Of a stretch of 5,441 nucleotides of DNA, positions 1 to 5,342 are shown piece by piece. The notes below the pieces were generated by a model that ran no database searches, was not told where the DNA came from, and worked only from the letters and a program-made list of their open reading frames with translations. How positions within the stretch are numbered: the first letter of the stretch is position 1; each line of letters starts with the position of its first letter. Source of the DNA: Pseudomonadota bacterium (lineage in GTDB: Bacteria; Pseudomonadota; Alphaproteobacteria; Rhizobiales; Devosiaceae); NCBI GenBank assembly GCA_023430705.1, contig JAEYZJ010000366.1, positions 1-5,441 of the forward strand, given 5' to 3'. The position numbers and the translations under genes are program-made.

Positions 1-2
1 TG

Positions 3-827
3 TTCAACTCCGCCCATTCCGGCCGCGACTATCCCGAGCGCTTCCTGAGGATGACCCGGCTCGACCACCTGTCGATCCGGCAGTCCGAGGATGCCTTCGT
101 CGACGAGCTGTTCGCCCGCGCACCGCACCTTGGCGCCCCGTTGATCCGCGCCCACTTCCCGCGGGCCTATCTCGACGTCAATCGCGAGCCCTGGGAACTC
201 GACCCGACCATGTTCGTCGAGCCCCTGTCGGAGCGCTTCAACACCACTAGCCCGCGCGTCGCCGCCGGGCTCGGCACGCTGGCCCGCGTCGTCGCCGAGA
301 ACAAGCCGATCTATCGCGAGCGGCTGACTCTCGATGATGCCCGGATGCGCATCGAAGGCATCTACCAGCCCTACCACGCCACGCTGCAGCGCCTGCTCAC
401 CGATGCGCACGCCACCTTCGGGGTCGCCGTGCTGATCGATTGCCACTCGATGCCGCGCCTCTCCCGCTCGGGCGACCGGCTGGGCCCCGATATCGTGCTG
501 GGCGATCGCTACGGCACGACCTGCGCCCCTGTCCTTGCCGACATCGCCGAGATGATCTTTGCCGGGGCGGGGCTGCGCGTTGCCCGCAACCGGCCCTATG
601 CCGGCGGCTTCTGCACCCGGACCTACGGCCGGCCGCAGCACGGCATCCATGCCCTGCAGATCGAGGTCAGCCGCCACCTCTACATGAACGAGGTCACGCT
701 CGAGAAATCCGACGGCTTTGCCGCCATGCGCCAGTTGATCGACCGGCTGCTCACCACGCTGATCGCGATCGATCCCGGACTGCTTCAGCCCGCCGCTCGA
801 GCCAGCGAAAAATACGCTGCCGAATAA
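3..827 (+). CDS. N-formylglutamate amidohydrolase, 5' end cut off by window edge
   Basis: The product likely hydrolyses N-formyl-L-glutamate to formate and glutamate, the last step of one histidine-degradation route, in the cytoplasm; relatives also act on other N-formyl amino acids. The reading frame is open from base 3, and the first visible residues (FNSAHSGRDYP) are the conserved N-terminal motif of the family. The gene therefore starts upstream, and the ATG at 51 is internal. Other family marks are IDCHSMP, around residue 133 counted from base 51, and IEVSRHLYMNE near residue 205. The histidine and acidic residues in these motifs are expected to bind the metal. About 274 residues are visible, so only a short N-terminal piece is missing. 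The frame ends in TAA. No hut genes are visible, so a role in histidine use is inferred from family only. The family assignment is firm; the exact substrate is not. Confidence 0.9.
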   Translation, partial: FNSAHSGRDYPERFLRMTRLDHLSIRQSEDAFVDELFARAPHLGAPLIRAHFPRAYLDVNREPWELDPTMFVEPLSERFNTTSPRVAAGLGTLARVVAENKPIYRERLTLDDARMRIEGIYQPYHATLQRLLTDAHATFGVAVLIDCHSMPRLSRSGDRLGPDIVLGDRYGTTCAPVLADIAEMIFAGAGLRVARNRPYAGGFCTRTYGRPQHGIHALQIEVSRHLYMNEVTLEKSDGFAAMRQLIDRLLTTLIAIDPGLLQPAARASEKYAAE

Positions 828-878
828 GGGCGCATCGCGACGCTCACCGCATCTGACGGGGGTTCGCATGCCCCACAG

Positions 879-902
879 AAAAACGGGCCGCCGGAGCGGC
901 CC
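879..902 (-). terminator. intrinsic terminator of the small RNA
   Basis: On the minus strand GGGCCGC (902-896) and GCGGCCC (891-885) pair perfectly around the tetraloop UCCG. They are followed by G and five U residues (883-879). On the plus strand the same hairpin has A residues before it and no T run after it, so it serves the minus-strand RNA and not the amidohydrolase gene. Confidence 0.88.
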
Positions 903-960
903 AGTCAAGGGAGGAAACGATTGGCAGCTTGTCGCCTGAGCCAAGTCGTAGCGAAGGTTT
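879..960 (-). ncRNA. mmgR: MmgR/suhB-type (alpha-r8) trans-acting small RNA
   Basis: Read on the minus strand, this gap has the layout of the alphaproteobacterial alpha-r8 family (Rfam suhB; MmgR of Sinorhizobium meliloti). A 5' stem-loop comes first (921-925 pairs with 940-944). It is followed by a single-stranded stretch UUUCCUCCCU (complement of 908-917), then a perfect 7-bp GC hairpin and five U residues. The pyrimidine segment is complementary to Shine-Dalgarno sequences, which suggests base pairing with ribosome binding sites, probably helped by Hfq. In S. meliloti the family member limits polyhydroxybutyrate granule formation. Its place beside an IMPase-family gene matches the context that gave the suhB motif its name. 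The 3' end is well defined near 879. The 5' end is uncertain: the family's roughly 77-nt size would put it near 956, whereas a possible promoter at 1008-1036 would give about 123 nt. Confidence 0.83.
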
Positions 961-1007
961 CGAGCCGCCCATCCATCATGCACCTTCCGGGTTGAACTGA
1001 TTTGCCT

Positions 1008-1036
1008 CGATAGACAAGGCGCACAAAAGTCTTCAA
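1008..1036 (-). promoter_or_regulatory. possible promoter of the minus-strand small RNA
   Basis: On the minus strand TTGAAG (1036-1031) and CTATCG (1013-1008) are separated by 17 bases. This resembles the rhizobial housekeeping consensus CTTGAC-N17-CTATAT, with 4 of 6 matches in each hexamer. Transcription would start near 1001 and give an RNA longer than the usual MmgR size, so either the leader is extended here or the true promoter is nearer. Confidence 0.3.
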
Positions 1037-1158
1037 CAGGAAATCCGCAGCCCTGTTGCAAAAATGACTCATGGCCGCTCAGCACTATTGGGCGCCTGAA
1101 ATAGAAGAATGCAGCCAGGATGCTGCGCAACATAAACAAAACTGGCGCGGGGGCGCAG

Positions 1159-1965
1159 ATGAAAGACACTTCTCTTGGCGGGCTCGACACCGATCTGGTG
1201 AGCCGGACACTGCTGGATGCCGCCGAAATTGCGGCCGAACATACCCTGCCCCGCTTCCGCTCCGAGCTGGCCGTCGACAACAAGCTGGCGCAGGGCTTCG
1301 ATCCGGTCACCGAGGCCGACCGGGAAGCCGAGCGGGCGATCCGCGAACTCCTCGGCGAGCGCTTTCCCGACCACGCGATCATCGGCGAGGAATGGGACGA
1401 CAAGGAAGGCGCCGGCCGGTTCGCCTGGATCATTGATCCGATCGACGGCACCCGCGCCTTCATCACCGGCGTGCCGGTCTGGGGCACGCTGGTCGGCCTT
1501 ACGGTAGACGGGCGCGCCGTCGCCGGGCTCATGGCCCAGCCCTTTACCGGCGAGATCTACATGAGCCTGCCCGGCGAGGCGAGCTACTACCGCGGCTTCG
1601 ACAAGGTGCCGATGCGGACCTCGAAAGTCACCGAACTGGGCCGCGCCAAGATGACCACCACCTCGCCCGACATGTTCGAGCGCGACGGCCTGACCGGGCC
1701 CTGGAACCAGCTGCGCAGCAGGGTGCTGACCACCCGCTACGGCCTCGACTGCTACGGCTACGCCCTGATGGCCGCCGGCCACATCGACCTCGTGGTCGAG
1801 GCGGCGCTCAAGGATGTCGACATCTGCCCGCTGATTCCGCTGATCGAAAATGCCGGCGGCATCATCACCACCTGGGACGGGGAGCGCGCCGAGCTGGGCG
1901 GCAACTGCGTGGCCGCCGCGACGCCGGAACTGCACGCCGCGGCGATGGCGGCGCTGCGCCTCTAG
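1159..1965 (+). CDS. hisN: histidinol-phosphatase, inositol monophosphatase family
   Basis: The product likely removes phosphate from L-histidinol phosphate, the penultimate stage of histidine synthesis, as a soluble Mg-dependent phosphatase. Counted from 1159 the protein has 268 residues. It shows DPVTEADREAE (48-58), the metal-binding GEE (76-78) and the family signature DPIDGT (93-98), which supplies two metal-binding aspartates. Near the C-terminus is DVDICPLIPLIENAGG (219-234). That region reads ALIPxIE-AGG in HisN-type members, unlike the WDxAAG pattern of true inositol monophosphatases, which favours HisN over SuhB. An in-frame ATG at 1120 would add 13 residues rich in Asn, Gly and Ala. 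The ATG at 1159 is preferred because the leader residues do not look conserved and a G-rich stretch precedes it, but neither start has a strong Shine-Dalgarno. The gene is separate from the amidohydrolase and runs convergently into the minus-strand hydrolase 13 bases on. Confidence 0.88.
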   Translation: MKDTSLGGLDTDLVSRTLLDAAEIAAEHTLPRFRSELAVDNKLAQGFDPVTEADREAERAIRELLGERFPDHAIIGEEWDDKEGAGRFAWIIDPIDGTRAFITGVPVWGTLVGLTVDGRAVAGLMAQPFTGEIYMSLPGEASYYRGFDKVPMRTSKVTELGRAKMTTTSPDMFERDGLTGPWNQLRSRVLTTRYGLDCYGYALMAAGHIDLVVEAALKDVDICPLIPLIENAGGIITTWDGERAELGGNCVAAATPELHAAAMAALRL

Positions 1966-1978
1966 TCGCGTCGGCGGC

Positions 1979-2953
1979 TTACGAACTCGGCTCGGTGATG
2001 AACGCGTCGAACGCCGCCAGCACCTGGCCGCGAATCGCGTCGTTCTCCATGAACATCTCGTGCCGCGCCCCCGGCACGAGGATATGCCGGCCCGTCCGCA
2101 TCCTGAGCCCCAGCGTCTCGATGGCGCTGGTCGACACTATCCGGTCCTGCGCCGCCGCCATCATCAGCACCGGGATGCGCACCGCGCCGGGGAACTGGTC
2201 GGTTGCCGCCACCGCCATCGCCTGGAAGGCCGCCGCGGCCCAGCGCAGCGTCGGCGAGCCGATCGTGAGGTCCGGCCGCGCCTTCAGCACCTCGGCGCTG
2301 CGCGCGAACCGCACCGGGTCGGACGTCAGCGGGTTGCCGGCAAAGCTCTGCTCGGTCTGGGCCTCGTCGCCGCGCCGCCCCACCGGCAGCCGGCCGAGCC
2401 CCAGGTTGGCGAGCGTGCCGGTGAGCCGGGCCATGCCGGCCATGCTGAACGGCTGCCCGTCGAGCGCCACCATGGGCGCCGACAGGAAGATGCGCTCGAA
2501 CATCAGGCGGTCCCGGATTCCGGCATAAAGGCTCACCAGCCCGCCCATCGAGTGCCCCACCAGATAGTAGGGCGCCGGACAGTCGGGCAGCAGGATTTCG
2601 CCGTGGAAGGCCTTGAGATCCTGCCAGTAGTCGTCGAAGCGGCGGACATGGCCGAGCCGGGGATTGCCGATCAGCCGCTGGCTGCCGCCCTGCCCCCGCC
2701 AGTCGAAGGTGGCGACGGCAAAGCCGCGCGACTGGAAATCGGCGATCGTTTCGAAATACTTCTCGATGAACTCGCCGCGTCCCTGCACGAGGCAGACCGT
2801 GCCGCGGGGGGCGCCCTGTCCCTTCGGAAAGGTCGCATAGCGCAGGCGGACCTTGTCGGCGGCATGGAAATAGCCCACCCGCGCCCCTTCGGGCACCGGA
2901 TTGGACGGCACCACGGCAAGGGATGGCCCGTTGGCATCGACGCTGGCGTTCAT
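1979..2953 (-). CDS. alpha/beta hydrolase, monoglyceride lipase / lysophospholipase (PldB) type
   Basis: This is a 324-residue serine hydrolase of the Hydrolase_4 type. Known relatives cleave monoacylglycerols or lysophospholipids; the substrate here cannot be read from sequence. An oxyanion-hole region, VQGRGEFIEKY (56-66), comes first, then FDWRGQGGS (83-91). The nucleophile elbow GHSMG (133-137) makes Ser135 the nucleophile. AAQDRIVS (267-274) supplies Asp270 and GARHEMFME (295-303) supplies His298, completing the triad. No signal peptide is visible, so it is probably cytosolic or peripheral to the membrane. The ATG at 2953 is preceded by GGAA about 7 bases upstream, a modest ribosome site. 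Upstream lies a 378-base hairpin-rich region that may form its leader. The stop codon is 13 bases from the end of the convergent hisN, with no terminator between them. Confidence 0.88.
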   Translation of the reverse strand: MNASVDANGPSLAVVPSNPVPEGARVGYFHAADKVRLRYATFPKGQGAPRGTVCLVQGRGEFIEKYFETIADFQSRGFAVATFDWRGQGGSQRLIGNPRLGHVRRFDDYWQDLKAFHGEILLPDCPAPYYLVGHSMGGLVSLYAGIRDRLMFERIFLSAPMVALDGQPFSMAGMARLTGTLANLGLGRLPVGRRGDEAQTEQSFAGNPLTSDPVRFARSAEVLKARPDLTIGSPTLRWAAAAFQAMAVAATDQFPGAVRIPVLMMAAAQDRIVSTSAIETLGLRMRTGRHILVPGARHEMFMENDAIRGQVLAAFDAFITEPSS

Positions 2954-3331
2954 GCCCGTTCCATTAGCGGATTCCGCGCCTGTGCAAAATGGGGCGCTTG
3001 TCCCGGCTTGCCAGCCTGCGGCCTGAGCGGATGCAGAAAAGCCAGCGCCTCGCGAGAAGCACTGGCTTTCCTGTGACGGGCCGCCTTGCGGGGGGCGGGT
3101 GAAGGCGGCTCATTCGATGTGCCCTGCAGCAGACAGGAGGCACGGTCCCGCTTATAGGGACGGCCGCCTGAACGCGTATTGATTGGCGTGTTCATCTGCC
3201 ATTCATAACCGCGACCAGTTCGCCACAGCTGCGCGAACTTGTTGCAGCGCGTGCTCGGATCGCGTTGACTTGCGCAGCGTTCGCCGCGCACTAACGGCGG
3301 TCGGAAACTTTCAGATTCTGGAGCATATCCC
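2954..3331. other. hairpin-rich divergent intergenic region, possible structured RNA
   Basis: This gap separates the minus-strand hydrolase from the plus-strand barrel gene. It contains a chain of inverted repeats: a 32-base imperfect palindrome (3038-3069), an 8-bp stem (3080-3087 with 3102-3109), small hairpins at 3119-3143 and 3145-3161, an 8-bp stem (3169-3176 with 3187-3194) and a 6-bp stem (3218-3223 with 3233-3238). The stretch 3103-3109 can alternatively pair with 3163-3169, closing a three-way junction. No known riboswitch or small-RNA family was recognised. Candidate promoters are weak on both strands; TTGACT at 3265-3270 is the best -35 for the plus-strand gene but lacks a convincing -10. 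An 81-codon minus frame (3195-2950) is open here but has no ribosome site. Confidence 0.5.
3035..3069 (-). terminator. terminator-like 14-bp hairpin upstream of the hydrolase
   Basis: On the minus strand AAAGCCAG and CTGGCTTT form the outer stem. Inner pairs extend it to 14 bp, including two G-U wobbles, around a 4-base loop, and TTTTCT follows (3040-3035). On the plus strand the two wobbles become C-A mismatches and the T run is shorter, so the minus-strand reading folds better. It would stop an RNA coming from the right before the hydrolase gene. No minus-strand gene lies there, so it either ends a small RNA or attenuates the hydrolase leader. Confidence 0.5.
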
Positions 3332-3967
3332 GTGCAGAGGCCGTCGTCCGGCCGGCGCCTGGCCAGCTTATCCATGTTGCTGCTGTCGGCAGTACCAGGC
3401 TTTGCCCAGGATTCGGCTTCCCCGAAAAGCAATGTCCCTGCAGTCGGCGACCGCAACGTGTTTGTGTTCGGCGGCGCTTTCCATAGCTCGTGGTTCTGGA
3501 ATTCGTTCGTGCCGGTCGCAGTGCCGTACGAGAACGACTACTTTCTCGGCGTTGGCGTGCAGCAGATGCTGTACCGCACCGACTGGAGCATCACGCTTGG
3601 CGCCGAACTCGGTGTCGGCGCGCGCCTCGCCGGCGACGGCGGCCAGAGCTCGGCTGAAGTGTGGGCGGCCGGCGTCGTCAGGCACGATGGCTTCGACCTG
3701 TTCGACAAGTTCCACGTGACCCCCTCGTGGAGCCTTGGACTCAGCTTCGTCACCGACCCGATCGGGGTCGAGGCCGAGCGCGCCAAGGCGGCGCCCAAGC
3801 CGGTGAATATGCTGATCTACATGGGCCCGGAGATCGCCGTGAACCCAATCGACGAGCCCGGCACCGAATACTTCTTCCGCGTGCAGCATCGCTCGGGTGG
3901 GCTTGGCCTGATCATGAGTTTCGACGGCTCCAATGCCGCGACGGTCGGTGTCCGCTTCAAGTTCTGA
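3332..3967 (+). CDS. secreted outer-membrane beta-barrel protein, possible PagL-like lipid A deacylase
   Basis: This is a 211-residue protein starting with GTG. GGAG at 3320-3323, 8 bases upstream, decides the start. Residues 1-25 form a signal peptide: basic GRR, a hydrophobic stretch LSMLLLSAVPG, and likely cleavage after FA. The rest alternates aromatic and small residues in short strands and ends in VGVRFKF with a terminal Phe, the usual outer-membrane barrel signal. Near the end, FRVQHRSGGLGLI contains His186-x-Ser188, resembling the catalytic His-x-Ser of PagL, which removes an acyl chain from lipid A. The third PagL residue, an acidic one about 12 residues after the Ser, is not clearly matched; Asp198 is the nearest. 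Length and small-barrel size fit PagL-like proteins. The gene appears monocistronic: its stop is only 17 bases before the heat-shock promoter of the next gene and no terminator is evident. The barrel nature is likely; deacylase activity is tentative. Confidence 0.72.
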   Translation: MQRPSSGRRLASLSMLLLSAVPGFAQDSASPKSNVPAVGDRNVFVFGGAFHSSWFWNSFVPVAVPYENDYFLGVGVQQMLYRTDWSITLGAELGVGARLAGDGGQSSAEVWAAGVVRHDGFDLFDKFHVTPSWSLGLSFVTDPIGVEAERAKAAPKPVNMLIYMGPEIAVNPIDEPGTEYFFRVQHRSGGLGLIMSFDGSNAATVGVRFKF

Positions 3968-3984
3968 TTGCATGCCAGCGGGGG

Positions 3985-4012
3985 CTTGAACGCCACCCAA
4001 CCATTCCTAAAT
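3985..4012 (+). promoter_or_regulatory. RpoH (sigma-32)-type heat-shock promoter of hsp20
   Basis: CTTGAA (3985-3990) is followed after 15 bases by CCTAAAT (4006-4012). This closely matches the alphaproteobacterial sigma-32 pattern CTTG-N17-CYTATNT, with a single mismatch in the -10 part. Transcription would start near 4019, giving a leader of roughly 110 nt that begins just before the hairpin series described for the thermometer. Confidence 0.7.
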
Positions 4013-4020
4013 CAATGCTG

Positions 4021-4127
4021 TCCGCCGGGCTTGCCCGGGGACCGGGACACCCGGGAATGTGCGCTTGCCCGATCGGGGAGTGCGCATGGGACACCCGAAA
4101 TCCACGTTGCTCAAGGAGAATGTGACC
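4021..4127 (+). promoter_or_regulatory. ROSE-like RNA thermometer in the hsp20 leader
   Basis: The leader folds into four successive hairpins, the usual ROSE layout. They are 4025-4038 (CCGGG/CCCGG, loop CUUG), 4042-4054 (CCGGG/CCCGG, loop ACA), 4060-4086 (UGCGC/GCGCA with an inner CCCG/CGGG stem) and the 3'-most 4103-4124. The last one holds the diagnostic UUGCU (4107-4111) opposite the Shine-Dalgarno AAGGAG (4113-4118). CUC pairs with GAG, and G4109 is left unpaired, as the critical bulged G is in Bradyrhizobium ROSE elements. At low temperature the ribosome site would be masked; heating would melt it and permit translation. Confidence 0.82.
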
Positions 4128-4583
4128 ATGGCTGCCTATGACTTTTCCCCCTTCTATCGCTCCACCGTCGGCTTCGACCGCGTCTTCAACCGCCTCGATT
4201 CGCTCGTCGGCCAGGAGGCCAAGACCTACCCGCCCTACAACATCGAGAAGACCGGCGCCGACGACTACCGCATCTCGATTGCCGTCGCCGGCTTTGCCGA
4301 GGGCGACATCGCCATCGAGAGCAAGGAGAACAACCTCGTCGTGAAGGGCGCCAAGGCCCAGGAGAGCGACGACAAGGCCCGCGAGTTCCTGCATCGCGGC
4401 ATTGCCGAGCGCGCTTTCGAGCTGCGCTTCCAGCTGGCTGACTATGTCGAGGTCGCCGGCGCCAACCTCGAGAATGGCCTGCTGCACATCGAACTCAAGC
4501 GCGAGATCCCCGAGTCCAAGAAGGCCCGGCAGATTCCGATCTCGTCCGCTGCCAAGACGATCGAGGACAAATCGGTCAACTGA
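4128..4583 (+). CDS. small heat-shock protein, Hsp20/IbpA family
   Basis: This is an ATP-independent holdase chaperone of 151 residues that binds unfolding proteins in the cytoplasm and passes them to DnaK/ClpB. The N-terminal arm MAAYDFSPFYRSTVGFDR is typical of IbpA-like bacterial class A proteins. The alpha-crystallin domain runs from about residue 34 (YPPYNIEK) to 127, with FLHRGIAERAFELRF (87-101) and the ANLENGLLHIEL signature (112-123). The C-terminal tail carries the I-x-I motif IPI (136-138), used for oligomer assembly. The start at 4128 is set by AAGGAG nine bases upstream; an in-frame ATG at 4059 lies inside the thermometer and is rejected. Expression appears doubly heat-controlled, by a sigma-32-like promoter and by the ROSE hairpin. 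A strong terminator follows, so it is probably a single-gene transcript. Confidence 0.95.
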   Translation: MAAYDFSPFYRSTVGFDRVFNRLDSLVGQEAKTYPPYNIEKTGADDYRISIAVAGFAEGDIAIESKENNLVVKGAKAQESDDKAREFLHRGIAERAFELRFQLADYVEVAGANLENGLLHIELKREIPESKKARQIPISSAAKTIEDKSVN

Positions 4584-4640
4584 CTTCCCGTCACGAACGT
4601 CCTGGTGAGCCAGGCGGTCTGATCACCGGGAGACGGAACG

Positions 4641-4673
4641 GGGGCGTGGTCCGCAGGGACCGCGCCCCTTTCC
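4641..4673 (+). terminator. intrinsic terminator after hsp20
   Basis: GGGGCGTGGTCC (4641-4652) pairs over 12 bp, with one T-G wobble, to GGACCGCGCCCC (4657-4668) around the loop GCAG. A short T run follows (TTT, then CCATTT). It separates the heat-shock transcript from dps. Confidence 0.85.
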
Positions 4674-4762
4674 ATTTCACCCAGGTTGCGCGCCGGGGGT
4701 TCTTCGAGATGCCGCAAATGAGTGCTGATCTCTTGTCGCATCTGTCCGGAGCGTCGCATGCC

Positions 4763-4788
4763 GGAACCTCCGCGGCGCCGGCCCCGTT
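4763..4788 (+). promoter_or_regulatory. EcfG-type general stress promoter of dps
   Basis: GGAAC (4763-4767) and CGTT (4785-4788) are separated by exactly 17 bases. This is the consensus recognised by the alphaproteobacterial general stress sigma factor EcfG (released by the PhyR-NepR partner switch). Transcription would start near 4796, about 30 bases before the dps start codon. dps-like genes are common members of this regulon. Confidence 0.8.
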
Positions 4789-4825
4789 CCCGACGATCAG
4801 CCAACCACATCAAAGGTAGCGTCCG

Positions 4826-5299
4826 ATGCAGTCCCCCGAGATCGGCCTCAAGTCCAACACCAAGACCCAGATGGTCGGCCTGCTCAATGCGCGGCTGGCC
4901 GATGCGATCGACCTTGCCCTCGTCACCAAGCAGGCGCACTGGAACCTCAAGGGCCCGACCTTCATCGCCGTGCACGAAATGCTCGACCTGCTGCGCGCCG
5001 ACCTCGACCAGCACGTCGACATCGTCGCCGAGCGGGTCGCCCAGCTCGACGGCGTGGCGCTCGGAACGCTCCAGGCCGTGGGCAAGGCGACCAAGCTCCA
5101 GCCCTACCCCACCGATATCCGCAAGGTCTCCGACCACCTCGAGGCCCTCGTCGAGCGCTACGCGGCCCTCGCCGCCTCCGTCCGCGACGCGATCGATACC
5201 GCCGACGAGGCGGGCGACGCCGACACGGCAGATATCTTCACGGCCTTCTCGCGCTCGCTCGACAAGGATCTGTGGTTCCTCAAGAGCCACCTGGAATAG
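4826..5299 (+). CDS. dps: Dps, ferritin-like DNA-protection protein from starved cells
   Basis: This 157-residue four-helix subunit belongs to a family that forms dodecameric cages oxidising Fe(II) with hydrogen peroxide and storing the iron, thereby protecting DNA. The inter-subunit ferroxidase ligands are all present with exact Dps spacing: His38, His50, Asp54, Asp65 and Glu69, matching E. coli His51, His63, Asp67, Asp78 and Glu82. They lie in KQAHWNLKGP (35-44), VHEMLDLLRADLD (49-61) and VDIVAERV (64-71). The N-terminal arm before the first helix is short, with only two lysines (K9, K13), so strong DNA binding through a Lys-rich tail as in E. coli is doubtful. AAAGG, nine bases upstream, supports the ATG at 4826. 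The gene has its own EcfG-type promoter and terminator and is independent of the upstream hsp20. Confidence 0.95.
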   Translation: MQSPEIGLKSNTKTQMVGLLNARLADAIDLALVTKQAHWNLKGPTFIAVHEMLDLLRADLDQHVDIVAERVAQLDGVALGTLQAVGKATKLQPYPTDIRKVSDHLEALVERYAALAASVRDAIDTADEAGDADTADIFTAFSRSLDKDLWFLKSHLE

Positions 5300-5311
5300 C
5301 GGTCGCGCCTG

Positions 5312-5342
5312 AAACCCGACTGGCTCGCGCCATCGGGGTTTT
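5312..5342 (+). terminator. intrinsic terminator after dps
   Basis: AAACCCGA (5312-5319) pairs with TCGGGGTTT (5333-5341) with one bulged G. The inner stem TGGC/GCCA closes a TCGC loop. The arm ends in TTTT (5339-5342), which serves as the U tract. It lies 12 bases after the dps stop codon. Confidence 0.75.

Noticed and set aside
51..53. ATG at 51 as start of the amidohydrolase
   Set aside because: The conserved HSGRDYP motif lies in frame upstream of it, so the true start is outside the window.
1069..1935. 288-codon open frame on the minus strand opposite hisN
   Set aside because: It is a GC-rich mirror of hisN, with low-complexity Gly/Ala/Val composition and no family motif; hisN carries complete catalytic motifs.
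1850..3076. 408-codon open frame on the plus strand opposite the hydrolase
   Set aside because: It overlaps the 3' end of hisN and the whole hydrolase, and is Arg/Pro/His-rich as expected of a shadow frame.
2950..3195. 81-codon minus-strand ORF ending in an ATGA overlap with the hydrolase start
   Set aside because: It has no Shine-Dalgarno and no recognisable domain, and it runs through strong hairpins. It is kept only as part of a finding, not as a gene.
3368..4000. 210-codon minus-strand frame opposite the barrel protein gene
   Set aside because: The plus-strand frame has a ribosome site, signal peptide and terminal Phe; the minus frame shows no domain.
4059..4130. Upstream start for hsp20 at 4059
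   Set aside because: It would translate the thermometer hairpins; the perfect Shine-Dalgarno and conserved N-terminus support 4128.
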